Source: Oegoconia quadripuncta
Lineage: Eukaryota; Arthropoda; Insecta; Lepidoptera; Autostichidae
Direction: 5' to 3'
DNA: 64,000 bases
Assembly: GCA_949316235.1 (NCBI GenBank)
Contig: OX438744.1
Coordinates: 38,188,778-38,252,777 of the forward strand
Shown: positions 43,524 to 55,440 of the stretch, piece by piece
Position numbering within the stretch: the first letter of the stretch is position 1
Layout: every line of letters starts with the position of its first letter
Notes under the pieces: generated by a model
What the model was told of the DNA's origin: nothing
What the model saw: only the letters and a program-made list of their open reading frames with translations
The model's database searches: none
Translations under genes and position numbers: made by a program

Positions 43524-44430
43524 GACCTTGATTATGGTCACTCGACCTTGGGAACGTTGTAAGTTTATTCGTCAGCCATTTTGTTTCTGTCAAAAATATC
43601 ACAAATCCTTTAATATCTTCATAATCTTGAGTATTTTTTGGAAAATGTATTCATATTCATTTATTCATGCTTTCATGTGTACATTAGATCTTAAAAAAAA
43701 CAATAGTCCATACATGAAACCCTGTAAGGGCACGGCAGATTCTAAACTGAATCTAAAATAATTAATTGTATTTACTATTCTAATTATCACAACACATTGT
43801 TATGTTTATCTATTTATTGTTAATATAAATATTTTAATTATTATTGATATACCTATGAAATTATAAATATTTTCATAGCATATGTAATCGTTAATATGTA
43901 TTCATAGAATTGTAGATAAATGTGACGTGTAATTTAATTCTTCAATATTTCTTTAAAAACTTTATACCCATTTGATATTCTGTTACATAATACTGAAAGT
44001 ATTGACAAATCCTGTTAAGATTTATTTTTATTTCAACCTACGCGTTTATAAAACAGTACTCGTGGTTAAGAGGAATTTTTGCCCAAAAGAAATTGGCTGA
44101 CCAAATATCTTGGTCAATTTTTCAGTGCTCAGATTTGTAGAACAAAACTAGGAAAACTGCTTATTTGACCATCGAAAAATTGGGCCTTAAGTGATTAACA
44201 GTGAGGTTGAAGGTTGCGTGACCTGGATCAAGGTCATGTGACATTGTGTGTTTATATTACAAGGGATATTAATTTTTGAAAATATTATAATTATGTACAA
44301 TTCTCAGCAATATAAAATGTGACCTTCCAATAATTCTAACAAGGTCATGTGACCTTGATTGGAGTAATTTAAAACTAAGTCACTTGTATGTATTCTAGAT
44401 GTTGATTTAAATGATCGCTTAAAATTTTAA
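43524..44430 (+). other. Probable 3' untranslated and flanking sequence of the CaaX gene
   Basis: AT-rich and non-repetitive to about 44430. I find no AATAAA close to the stop; the first clear one (44429-44434) coincides with the A/T tail of a reversed SINE, so the true cleavage site is uncertain. Several AGGTCA-type half-sites occur at 44219-44358. Confidence 0.4.
44219..44358. promoter_or_regulatory. Cluster of AGGTCA nuclear-receptor-type half-sites
   Basis: TGACCT (44219-44224), TCAAGGTCA (44228-44236) and the near-palindrome AAGGTCATGTGACCTT (44341-44356) occur within 140 bp. The palindrome is two AGGTCA halves with a 2-bp spacer. TCAAGGTCA resembles FTZ-F1/ERR monomer sites. Binding is inference. 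Confidence 0.3.
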
Positions 44431-44541
44431 TAAATAATAATAAATAAATAAATATCCTTGGACACACACACAGCGCCATCTAGTTCCACACTAAGCAACT
44501 AGGCTACAAGCATAGTTTATGGATACCAGATAGGTAATAGA
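44431..44541 (-). mobile_element. SINE family B 3' half
   Basis: AATAAATAAATATCCTTGGA, CAGCGCCATCTAGTTCCACA and GGATACCAGATAGGTAATAG; head missing. Confidence 0.6.
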
Positions 44542-45088
44542 AAACATAGAACTTTTTCAAAGGGTATTTCTCTATAATTGCTCATTTGTTGTTAAAAAAA
44601 TCTTTAGGAATTAAATGAGACAGTTTTGGGCACCATCGAGTAGAAATTTAATATAAAATCGCCAATTTTTGTGCCATATAAAATGTACAGTCGGTTACAA
44701 AAACACGTGTCCTTAAGCGCCAAAAATAAGTATGTCCATTACTGGACCAATATTTTAACGTCCCGAGGATATACGTTTTTGGCTGTACCTGTCTATATTT
44801 CAATAATAAGTCTCAGTACTTCTTTCGGAGCAAGTACGTGAGAACTTGCAAGTTTTATCATTGGTAATTTTAGAACTAAGTACTTTAACTTGCAAGTAAC
44901 AGAAGCTAATTTAGAATATCAATTAATTTATTTATAGCATTATGCACTTATGCTGGGACAGTAAACAACAACGATAGTTATACCATGACTATTAATTTTA
45001 TCATAATTATCATAGTATAGTCAGCCACACGTCAAGGGTAACACTGCCAGTACCTATAATTGAACCCCCGTTCGGTAGCGCGGTCTTA

Positions 45089-45204
45089 TACCGGATTGAG
45101 TTTTTTACCGTAACGAAAAAAAGAGGCGTATTATGCAAGTGCAATAGAAGTTATTTTACTTACCTAATGTGCCCTTTCCTTACGGTAAAAAAACTCATCC
45201 AGTA
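45089..45204. mobile_element. 116-bp TA-flanked MITE (TACYGGATGAG ends)
   Basis: Inverted ends TACCGGATTGAGTTTTTTAC and GTAAAAAAACTCATCCAGTA with TA on both sides. A 384-bp relative is at 58182-58565. Confidence 0.65.
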
Positions 45205-45448
45205 TATCCTTGCTGAATCAGAATGCTTTACTCTCCTCAGGGAATCTCTTAAAAATTATGACCTACTAGGTAGGTACTTTACCTACCTATAGATTGATAT
45301 GAAAATGAAATTTCCATGTACGCATAGGGAGATACCTAGCAATCGTACGTTAAAAATTTCAATAGAGTATTCCCTTATGGAATAGGGCATTTTTTCATAT
45401 ACCATTGTACATCGACACTAATGTTTGATTTTATGCACCTTAAACTAA

Positions 45449-45721
45449 AAATAAATAAATAAATATCCTTAGACATACACACAGCGCCATCTAGTTCCAC
45501 AGTAAGCAACTATATGCTTGTGTTGTGGATACCAGATGGTAGATATACTACATATAATTTTTTTTTTGTTAATAAATAGTTATTATAAATGAAAACATCC
45601 ATAACTCGGGTACACATGTCCGTATTCATCACACAAACATATGCCCCTAGCGGGATTCGAACCCGCAACGTTTTGGTATACTGGTCAGAGTTGCTAACCA
45701 CTACACCAAACAGGTCGTCAT
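45449..45721 (-). mobile_element. SINE family B copy, full length
   Basis: AAATATCCTTAGACATACAC, GGATACCAGATGGTAGATAT, GGGATTCGAACCCGCAACG and CAAACAGGTCGTCATAAC in reverse order. Confidence 0.78.
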
Positions 45722-45813
45722 AACATAAATATAGGAATAAAGGTAACTAAGAAAATAAGCTCATGGTTATTGGTCATTTAACGTAGGGGTCTCCAATATA
45801 CAATATCCAAAAT

Positions 45814-45960
45814 AAAAACCGGCCAAGTGCGAGTCTGATTAGCACACCGAGGGTTCCGTACAAATTATTATGTTACTAGACAGTTCGTCGATTTTCGAAT
45901 TTTTTACTTTCATGATTTTAAGTCAACCAAGTAGGTACCTATATAAGATTTATGTCAAAA
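45814..45960 (+). repeat. Interspersed repeat (CCGGCCAAGTGCGAGTC type)
   Basis: AAAACCGGCCAAGTGCGAGT and CCGAGGGTTCCGTACAAATT form a motif pair very common in lepidopteran DNA. Element class not established. Confidence 0.45.
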
Positions 45961-46187
45961 TATGCGGCGAAATTGATTACAGTGACTAAGAAGCTTGATT
46001 ATTTTACAGTTTATTTATTTATTTATTTTCGGGAAACTGACAGTCGTTACATTATAATGTTAAGTAGTACAAAATAGTTATATCATAGACAGAAATAGTC
46101 TCCACAGATAGTTCCAAAGGTAGGTATATCCAAATTTGATGTTAATTTTCAATTTGATACTTCCACGCGAAAAAAAAGGGTCTTGAC

Positions 46188-46498
46188 CAGGGGGGTGGGC
46201 AAACTTTTTCATGAGGGGTCAGAAAAACTTAAATAATTTCACAGTGGGCTGTAACTATATGTAATTTCAAATAGAAATGTTGAAGTTATAAATTTATAAA
46301 AAAAAACGAATTAAAGGTTTGTTTGAAGGCCCTGTCATTGTACGCGTGAGTGACAAATTGATCTTATTTTTTAATTTGAACCATGATGTCTTCATTAACA
46401 GGTTTGAGTTGAGACGATCCATGTCATATTTAACAATGAGAAAAAGAGACGCTGGCGGGTCATATTAAGGTGCTTCGAGGGTACTTTGCCCACCCCTG
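46188..46498. mobile_element. hAT-type MITE with exact 8-bp target duplication
   Basis: 311 bp; ends CAGGGGGGTGGGCAAACTTT and TACTTTGCCCACCCCTG are imperfect inverted repeats. GTCTTGAC directly flanks both sides (46180-46187, 46499-46506). CAGGGGTGGGCAAAC-type ends plus 8-bp duplications are diagnostic of hAT elements. No transposase. Confidence 0.85.
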
Positions 46499-46859
46499 GT
46501 CTTGACAGACGGACAACGAAGTGACCCTTTAATGGACTTTTAATACTACCTACATACCTGTATGTAACTAAATATAAAATTAAAAGGTTAGTTTCTTTCT
46601 GGATGCGTCCCTTAGGTTACTTGGAGACTCCAGATAATAATGACAAGGAATCGCGTAAGTTGTTGTAATATAATTAGGTAATATTATAAACAGGTTAGAC
46701 ATTTTATATAACTGTGAAAACTGCGAACTAACAAGTGCCATTACTGATATTGTTAACTGTAAGTGTAAATGCGACTTTTTTATGTGACTGTGTAAATGAG
46801 TTATTATTAATAAATTTTATTAACTGATCTGGGCTTTTATTTTGACTACCTACTGACTG

Positions 46860-46952
46860 CTATTGCGGGTTCGAATCCCGCCAGGGGCATGTTTGTATGA
46901 TGAATGTACCCACCCGAGTTGTATTTGTGTAGTAGGTATATCAACCAGTATA
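46860..46952 (+). mobile_element. SINE family B degraded copy
   Basis: GCGGGTTCGAATCCCGCCAG, GCATGTTTGTATGATGAATG and GTGTAGTAGGTATATCAACC remain. Confidence 0.5.
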
Positions 46953-47284
46953 CTTTTTTTTTGATAATTTAAATAAATTATTCAGAATATCCCTGTGGTC
47001 ATTTGCCGACGGCCCACCCTATACGGGGTGTAATCGTTAAGTGTGCACAGGCGATTATTCCGTAACTATTATAGATATCAAAAGACTCTAAACTGATATC
47101 GAAAATACTTTACCTAATGAGTAAAATGACATTAATAACTTTTTAAAAATAAAACGAGAAATATCCAAAAAAAATACATTAAACACTACCATACATTTAG
47201 CATGAGATAGTAGAGATTTTAGTTTCCTTATTTTAAGTGGAATAGTATCAACTCATTTTAATGGCTTAATAGCTAATAATAGTG

Positions 47285-47522
47285 CAACCCCTTGGCCTGC
47301 CAGATCACCGGATCTCACGCCTTGTGATTTCTTCCTATGGGGATTTGACAAAGACACGTGTACGCTGAGCGAGTACACAGCCTAGAAGAGTTACAGAATC
47401 GTGTACGTCGTGCAATTGCTTTAATTACTCCGCAAATGTTAAGGAAAGTTCATTTAGAAACTGTAAATAGAGCTCGTCATTGTATTGCACAACGAGGACG
47501 TCACTTCGAACATCTGCTTTGA
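47285..47522 (+). pseudogene. Mariner-like transposase C-terminal remnant
   Basis: WPARSPDLTPCDFFLWGF is followed by a frameshift, then LEELQNRVRRAIALITPQML and GRHFEHLL* (stop 47520-47522). The Asp-containing SPDLTP block is the third catalytic region of IS630/Tc1/mariner transposases. Everything upstream is deleted. Confidence 0.75.
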
Positions 47523-47682
47523 ATAGGTACAAAATTTTGTACTTACTAAGAAATAAAATGTATGGGAGTGTTTAATATAATTTTTTTGGATATTTCTCGT
47601 TTTATTTAAAAAAAGTTATTAATGTCATTTTACTCATTAGGTAAAGTACTTTCGATATCAGTTTAAAGTTTTTTGATATCTA

Positions 47683-48052
47683 CAACATGTAACAGAATTA
47701 ACGCAAAACCTCATACACCCCAAATGATTTATAATTACTATTCAAATAATTTCAGGAATATCTTAAAAGTTACTAGCATTTTAAGTTATCGTGTACACAT
47801 CATTTGATTAATAATTCTACAAAGTTTACTACCAGTTGTCATTTACCCACTCGTGGAAAAATCATCTGTCACCATACAGTTATTGGCAGGAAAACAGTTG
47901 CAAACGACAGACTTTAGAACAACTCTAGAATTGATCTCAATTTAATTAAAATTTTTGAAATTATTACCTATATTTTAACATAGTGCAATCGCCTCTACTT
48001 CCGATTCTGAACAAACTAATTTCTGGTTTTGCGTTAATTCTGTTACATGTTG
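47683..48052. mobile_element. 370-bp MITE with 28-bp perfect inverted ends, nested in a mariner-like element
   Basis: CAACATGTAACAGAATTAAC (extending to 28 bp) is exactly mirrored at the right end. TA flanks both sides (47681-47682, 48053-48054), and joining the flanks recreates the symmetry of the host element. Confidence 0.85.
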
Positions 48053-48104
48053 TATAATAGTTACGGTATAATCGCCTGTGCACACTTAACGATTACACCC
48101 TGTA

Positions 48105-48770
48105 TACAGGATAACCGAATTTGTTCAAAGAATTTTCGATTACGCATACAAAGTAAACTATTGTGGTTCCTAGTGCAGAGTAGTTCGTAATCAGGACCAA
48201 CCAAAAATAATTGGACTTCCATACGGCTTTTTGGCGGGAACTCGGCGAGTGAAGTAGCATTTTTCTTTATAATTCTTATAATTTGTGCATTCTGACTTTT
48301 GAAGCTTAGTAATGGCAGAATATTGTGCAGCAAACGTTAGTGATGGTGTACAAAGTGAAGGGAAGTGTAAATTAAAGTGCGTAACGGAGCTTTCGGGTTC
48401 CCACAAGAAGCCGCCAAAATCTTTTGTAAAGCATTCTGCCACTTTACTGAAGAATGACTTGACCGTGACTAGACTCTGTATACGCCAAGTATACGACGAA
48501 TTACTTGTTTTGACTGAGACTGACTTACAAACTGAAGAAATAAGATAAATAAGACATGGCTGTTATGGGCTAGATCCCTTTGCCTTCTCCTAGAGGAGAA
48601 AATAAAACTAAAAAAAAAAAATGGACTTCCATACTAAAGGTGGTTGGTTGCTGTGTATGGGCATATGGGTAATCGAATTCAAAATTGGATTCAACGATGA
48701 TTACTTTGGGAAAGTTAATGTAATGTAATGTAATGGGAATTACACGAATTCAAATTCACCCATTAATTCA
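48105..48770. mobile_element. MITE family D copy interrupted by a retroposed sequence
   Basis: CATACAAAGTAAACTATTGT and AGTTCGTAATCAGGA precede, and ACTAAAGGTGGTTGG, GGTAATCGAATTC and AATTACACGAATTCAAATTC follow the 48225-48621 insert. Confidence 0.55.
48225..48621 (+). pseudogene. Retroposed mRNA copy (processed retrocopy) with intact 78-aa ORF
   Basis: The insert is flanked by the 13-bp direct repeat TGGACTTCCATAC (48212-48224, 48622-48634) and ends with AATAAA (48601-48606) and 12 A residues (48610-48621), the signature of LINE-mediated retroposition of a cellular RNA. ORF 48312-48548 begins MAEYCAANVSDGVQSEGKCK and includes SFVKHSATLLKNDLTVTRLC, ending EEIR. It resembles no family I can name. 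About 87 bp of 5' leader precedes the ATG. Whether the ORF is expressed is unknown. Confidence 0.72.
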
Positions 48771-49049
48771 TTCAAAATCAATAAATGATCGTATTCAACA
48801 AACAAACATTTACCCTTAGCGAGATTCAAACCCGCAACCGGTTTATGAAAGGATAAACGAAGAAACTATAAGCAAAACCAGCAAATACTGTGACAACATA
48901 TACGACTACTTCTAGCGCAAACAATTATTTGCATAATTTAAGGGCCACACAACTGGTTTAGTCACAGTGCGGTGGTTGGTCTGTGGGTTTAGTAAACAAC
49001 AACGAAGTCTGCTAACACGTTCGTGCTTTATGCAAGTAAAAGAGCGTCT

Positions 49050-49383
49050 AACCGCCTCCGTGGCTCAATGTAAACATTGTGTTTACGATTCGGATATCGC
49101 GGGTTCGATCCCCAGCGGGGTAATGTTTATGTACTCGGTTTGGTTGGTGGTAAGGCATTTTTCAATGTCCGCCTGGCTAGCTACCACCATCTTATCTAAA
49201 TCTGCCGCCAAGCAGCAATGTTAATAGCATTGTTGTGTTCCGGTTGTCGGAGATAAAATAGCCAGTCCCCCAAATGTGTTGGGGCTTCCGGGTCAGTACG
49301 CTTCCACCTTCGACCTCATCTTCACATAACATCAGGTGTGATTGAGGTCAAGTACCAACCAACCCGTCATTCATAAAAAAAAA
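49050..49383 (+). mobile_element. SINE family A copy, near full length
   Basis: Head CCGCCTCCGTGGCTCAATG, B box GGTTCGATCCCC, complete body and end CATTCATAAAAAAAAAA. Confidence 0.77.
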
Positions 49384-49389
49384 TCTATC

Positions 49390-52300
49390 TCGTATGCTAC
49401 AGCCGGGCTGGACTCATTTAGTCGGAATCGATGTTAATTTTATAGTTCAGAAAAATTGGTCTACAGAAGCATAAATAAACCATATTCACGTGGCTCGTCC
49501 CGATTAGTTCCCTAAAGGGTCATGAGGTTATACCCATTACCCACAAAATTAACTTGCGATTTTGTAATTCAGTCTGCTGACTCTACCTGTATTAGAACAG
49601 CTGGTAACTTCAGTATAGCGATGGCAAAACCATAACAAAAAATCTAGTCCACACCAATAAACCCAATTCAGCGACCCAGTAGGAGTAAATGAAACATTAA
49701 AATTCGTAATAAAAACACATATATTTTGCTTTTTATATTTTACCAAAAGTTTTGGATCATGTCCAACAAGGCAGTCTGCGGGCAATTCAACACATCACTA
49801 CCGGATTAACCCGTTCTTACTCTAAGGCCTTTTGGTTCCGCACTCGGGATTGTGGATCTGTCTATTTCGGAATTTATATTGTAAGTTCACATAACCCATT
49901 CGATAAGCCAGCGGCATACAGAGGACGGTGATGTGGCGGCATGTATTACTGATTTAGTATAAACGTGTGCACACACAAAGCAGCGCGGTGCGTTCAGAGG
50001 AAGTGTCGCATCCGCCATTCTGTGTGCCGCCCTCAAGAGCGAATATTAATCTTTTAAATTTGATATTTTGAAAATGTATTCTACCAACTTTTTATTTCTA
50101 CATATTCTTCTTATATACGTATAGCTTTAATAGAATCGGTCTATTCATTTCAAAAAAAAATTGGATTTCAAAGTTTGTATGGACTGTAAACCCTCTTAAT
50201 ATGCAAACCTAAAACAGATTCTCAAACGTCCACTTGAGGTCATCTCAATTTTGAGAACGGTTTATTAATACGGGCCTTAGAGTCACAAGAGCAAGCGATA
50301 AATTTCAGTTGTTCTCAAAAAGACCGCTTCACAATAACAAGTAATAAATAGTGCAACTTTTTTACAAGCTAAACTCAACTGTATATATCGTAAACATTAA
50401 AATTTATCAAAATTTCATATAAAAAATCATTTCAAATTGAAAAAAAAAAATAACAGTAAATATTTAATACCGAACTTTTGCGGTTTTTTTTTTCAATTTC
50501 AAATAGTAACAATAATAAATATTTTGGACACTTACACCATTTATCTAGTCTCAAACTAACCAACTATGTAACTAGATAACGGATGAAACATTATCGTAAA
50601 ATATGGTCATGTATGGACGTAAAATGCCTAGAACTTAATATTTACAGTACATACGATATATACAGTTCAATTTAGTTTCGAAGAAAAGTAAGTGACAAAC
50701 ATTTGGAATACACATGTCGGTCCGCAGAAAATCCGTCCTGGCCATTCAAGTCAACTTAAGCAATATATTTTCTCTCTATCTATAGTTTGCTATTAGAAAG
50801 AGACAGATCCTCATCACCGGGCGCAAGTGAGCCCACGCACCAACACAACATCTTAACACAACAAAAAAAAAACAAACAATTATTGAGAAATACAACGTAG
50901 CCGTGGGCATCACCACTAAATGGCATATTGAAATGACTGTATTAGGATCAGTTCGTTTAGCGTATAGACGGAGCTTTATTATTCTAATCTCTTAAATAAG
51001 TGATACGGCTCTTAACTGAGGAATAAAACACACATCACTACAATTTTTGGCAGAATTAAAAGGAATACTCATGGTGGCTGTCCACACTATGGCCCAAGGA
51101 AAGTTTTTAAACAAGCGCAAAGTATTAGCATTCTGCACGCAACCTCAAATCATAAATGTTGAAATATTTTTGCAATGGCGGTTTTGCGTCCTGCCCACTG
51201 CTAAGGCAGGTCTTCCATTCACTGGGACGTAAGGAAGGCGCCTCGAGACTGTCTTCATTGAAAACTTAACTTCGAATAACGTAACAACACATGAAAATAC
51301 ATTATCATAATCCAACAACTGACCTTGACAAAAATTGGTCCTTCGGTAATCGAGTGCAATGTTGGTCGATTCAACCTTACTCCATCTATACGATAACAAA
51401 ACAGAGGTTGGGTCTAGAATAAAAAAAAATTGTGCTAATATAAACTGAAGCCACTTTGATCGGCTTGGTGTGATGTATGTGTGCGAAGAGGTCAGTAAAG
51501 ATCGGCACGGCTTTCATCGCTATCGTACAGCGTTTTCCATTTTTTCATAATTGTTTCAACAAATCACCAGTGTGCGAAGTGTGTTTTGTCTCGTTTTTAA
51601 CTTTACCATCGCGTTCGCGTTTACGAAAAAAGTCCCTATGAAAAAAATCGTTAAGCAAACTATCCGCTAGAGGCGCTGCACATTTCTCCATACAAATCGT
51701 CACGTAAACGTGAACGCGGTAGTAAAGTTAATTCGAAACAAAACTCACACTCCGCGCTCTGTTTGCCCAAACGGAATAGTTTTTCAAATAATTTGCACTT
51801 GTTTAATCAATAATCTGACGAAATTATTTACATAAATGGATCAAGAATGCCACCCCCATGATATTCCTTTAACGCGACGTTTTTACAAGTCACCAGGAAT
51901 GCCACCGTCGAAGGAATGTAGCTTATAGTGACGTGGCAAATCATAAAAACGCCCATCTCACACGCGTCATCACCACGATAATTTCATTCGTAGATTCGAG
52001 AACTTAGTAAATGTTTAATTGGCTCGATCAATTCATTGGAGCACTATTAACACGATGGTGCGTGATAAAAGATTAAAAGAGCTTTTTGCGTTGATAAAAG
52101 TAAAATGCAAAATTGAAGATGGTCGATGGACAGCATCAGCTTATATACCTTCCACTGTAAGGCACAGGACCTTACCTCTTAATAGTCCAGGGGACCGAGT
52201 TTGAATTGCTTGGACCCTTTCCACCGTTTGAAATAAATTGAAATCTTTTTGAAACGGGTTACAATATTCGTTGCAGATCTCATATTATATTAGTTAACAA

Positions 52301-54320
52301 TTTCAATTTGTCAAGTATTTTCTACCTCATTTTATAACGTTTAAATAATCACTTTAACTTTTAAAGGTTAAATGCGAGTGCAACCATAAAATTGAATGCA
52401 TAATGCAGATGGATTGAGCGATTTTTTTTTAACAAAACCAAACAGACATTAGTTAAAAATTGACAAAACCCATAACCAAAATCCAAAAATTTATCACTCG
52501 TTAGGGATTGAAGATGTGGATCGCTCAATTCTGACATTTGGCAAAATTACTACAAGCTGAATGTTAGCAAATACTTTGACGAGATTTTAATTACAAAAGT
52601 ATCGAATTTGTCATTGTATTTTACAAAAATCAAGACACGATAATTTAAAGCCAGGAATCTATGACAGTATTTAGATTGAGTGATTCTAGAAATACCGTAT
52701 TTGAATCCGTTTAGGATTTTTGTATCAAGACAGCTAGATTCCAGGCCGAAAAACACTTAACCTACAATGTTTAGTTTGTCCAGTTAATTTATTAATACAA
52801 ATACATTTGAATGATATAAAGTTATTTTATTGATAGTGAGAGCAGTACGGTCGGTTCGCAAAGTAAACTGACCAAGTTACAAACAATACAATAATTTATT
52901 CAACTTTACGTTACAAGCATGATTTTATTTATGAGCGAGATTTTTGTGGGGACTTTTATAATTTAGATTTCATTTTTTATTACGCAGTTAATATCTAGCA
53001 AATTTCATGTTATTTACGAACAAGCGCAAGATATCTCTCACTATTTCATGTGCACGCGTCAATAAATAGAACTGTCCCTTCTTATAGGCAGGAAGATCTT
53101 TACGACGGACTTCTCCAGGATCACAGAATTCTTTTTCGAACAACAATTATTTTCATACAACCAGTAACATTTTAAAAACATCTACACAATCACCAATCTA
53201 AATTCGTTGAAGCAACTTCCACAACAACATCTTCATTATTGCGTAGTGCTTTTATATCAGCAAGCGTCGTTACGTCCTATAAATCCAATACGAAACAAAA
53301 CAGTGTATCAAAATATATATTGACGCCACGCTCATTTTAATCCTCTATCAAAACCTAGCATTTCTTTTTAAATTATTTTTAATACGAATGACCGGAGCGT
53401 CCACTTTAATGCCTTATTTATAGAAGGGGGTTGTAACAAGCAAATGGTTTTACAAGAATTACATAGACCAATTATTGCACATTTTACATTATTTGACATA
53501 TCAAGCACAAATCTAGCCATTGCTCGTTTTCCTGTAGTTTTGAAGTCTATTACTGTTTAGTTTCCCCTTCAATATGTCATGCATTTCAATGTATCGAGAC
53601 AAAACATAAGCTGTATAGCTTGCCTACGCAAAGCTACAACTGTCGTGAGGAGGCCATCAATTGGTATAATTCATTTTTAACAAATAGCAAGTCTGCCTAC
53701 GAACTGAGTAAACATATCCATTATATTTATCACGGTTTCTTGTAGTTACCGTTGAAATACCATAACATCTAAAAATGTATTGGCATGAGACTTGTTTATC
53801 GAGTACAATTTGATAAAAATGAAATCAGTTGATAGGTGGCCAGAGAGAATTAGGTTCTCGCCTACATAAGTAATATAATACATATCTAGGAATATATCGT
53901 AATTTGTATTGAAATCTTTCAGTATCCTTACACACTACCGCAAGTACAAAAATATGGAATTTATATATACTGTCTGCCCACGTACAAGACACACAAAGCA
54001 GCGAAGAAGCACCCCGTCTATACGCTACATTTATACCTTAATCTATAACCAGCAGTTTAACGCAATCCTACTATTGTACATGGTCGTTTACACACGTTGA
54101 ACGTATTCATAAGTTATTTCTCATACTGATATCTCGACTTGATATAGCAATATATATGTATAATACACAATTGGATCTCCTATTATTATTAATTACCTAA
54201 CTCTTTTTTTTTTCATTATAAATCACATTCGGTAACAAGAAAACAGTCTAAGAGAATTTTATCGTCCCATATCATACAAATATTTGGTGGATCAGGAAAA
54301 AGTGTCACAGAATGTAGAAA
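49390..54320. other. Repeat-poor AT-rich stretch without a recognisable gene
   Basis: Apart from the SINE C fragment at 50507-50592 and a MITE relic near 50205-50278, I see no repeat found elsewhere in the window and no frame with coding character. It may hold regulatory or unrecognised noncoding sequence. Confidence 0.4.
50507..50592 (-). mobile_element. SINE family C 3' fragment
   Basis: AATAAATATTTTGGACACTT and ACTAGATAACGGATGAAAC remain in reverse. Confidence 0.5.
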
Positions 54321-54324
54321 AAAA

Positions 54325-54608
54325 AAATAAAAAATAAATAATAATAAATAAATGTCTTTGCACAAACACACAGCGCCATCTAGGTCCACAGTAAGCATCT
54401 AGGCTTGTATTATGGATACCAGATGGTTGATAAACTACACAAATATTTTCTTTTTTTGTAAATAAATACATGTATAAATGAAAAACATCCATAACTCGGG
54501 AACACATGTCTGTATTCATCATACAAACATATGCCCCTAGCGGGATTCGAACCCGCGACCATTTGATATAGTAGCAGAGTTTCTAACCACTACACCAAAC
54601 AGGTCGTC
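54325..54608 (-). mobile_element. SINE family B copy, full length
   Basis: AATAAATGTCTTTGCACAAA, GCGCCATCTAGGTCCACAGT, GGGATTCGAACCCGCGACC and CACCAAACAGGTCGTCA in reverse. Confidence 0.78.
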
Positions 54609-55234
54609 AAAAAAAACACAGCAACATAGCAAAAATTTTGGAATAACTCACGTAGTTTTATATTTTAATATAATATCACAACTCTTAGATCCACCTGTAG
54701 AAAAATTTGTAATTGTTTTTTTTACGCCTAAAACAATAGAAAAAAAAAAAAAAAAACATGACTATAACACATCAGTGGACGCGCGAATCGTAAATACCTA
54801 TACAATTTCTTTCCTCTTAAATTCAAAATCCGAACTCGCACGAACATTTGAGCTTGCGAGCAGAAAAAAAAACAAAGAATGGAATTTTATCTTTCATTGG
54901 GTTATATTTCTACTGCCATTTCGCTTCTGTCACTAATGCAAATCCGGTAACACTTTCACTGACAGATTTTATGATATGACACATGTAATTTTCATAGAAT
55001 ATGGGGGGATTATCGTATGCCTGTAATATGACAGTCCGCTCACAGGTGGCTTGGACGCTAAGATTCGGCGGCCTATTGTGGAGACTCAGCTCACCTCAGG
55101 AGAAATGTACTATTAAGTCTTTCTATGAGTGTCAGGGGTGCGGGAAGCTATCCCGAAAATGTCTTACACTTATTTCCCGAAGTAAATGAAATGCAAGTGA
55201 ATGTAATACGACACAAGATCACGTGACTCCATAG

Positions 55235-55440
55235 TCTTATATATTATAAATGCGTAAGTTTGGATGTTTGTTTGTTTTGCTCAATCACGGCGAAACGGAT
55301 GAACGGATTTAATTGAAATTTGATATATAGGTAGAACATACCCTGGATTAAAACATAGGATACTTTTTATCCCGATAACGTGAGTAGTTACCGTGGGATA
55401 AACAGATTTCCACGAAGCCACGGGCGGAAAGCTAGTCTAT
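55235..55440 (+). repeat. Interspersed repeat, GCTCAATCACGGC family, best copy
   Basis: TATTATAAATGCGTAAGTTT, GCTCAATCACGGCGAAACGG, ACATACCCTGGATTAAAACA, CCGTGGGATAAACAGATTT and CACGGGCGGAAAGCTAGTC. The terminal CTAG is compatible with, but does not prove, a Helitron-type end. Confidence 0.52.

Larger units (their letters stand above)
47024..48102 (+). mobile_element. Defective mariner-like transposon with ~176-bp inverted ends, carrying a nested MITE
   Basis: Ends CGGGGTGTAATCGTTAAGTG and CACTTAACGATTACACCCTG with TA on both sides (47022-47023, 48103-48104). The inverted repeat extends about 176 bp once the 47683-48052 insert is removed, giving an original length of about 709 bp. Confidence 0.82.

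Noticed and set aside
51047..52204. Short ORFs at 51047 and 52019 as small genes in the repeat-poor stretch
   Set aside because: Lengths are at chance level for AT-rich DNA with no splice partners or recognisable motifs.
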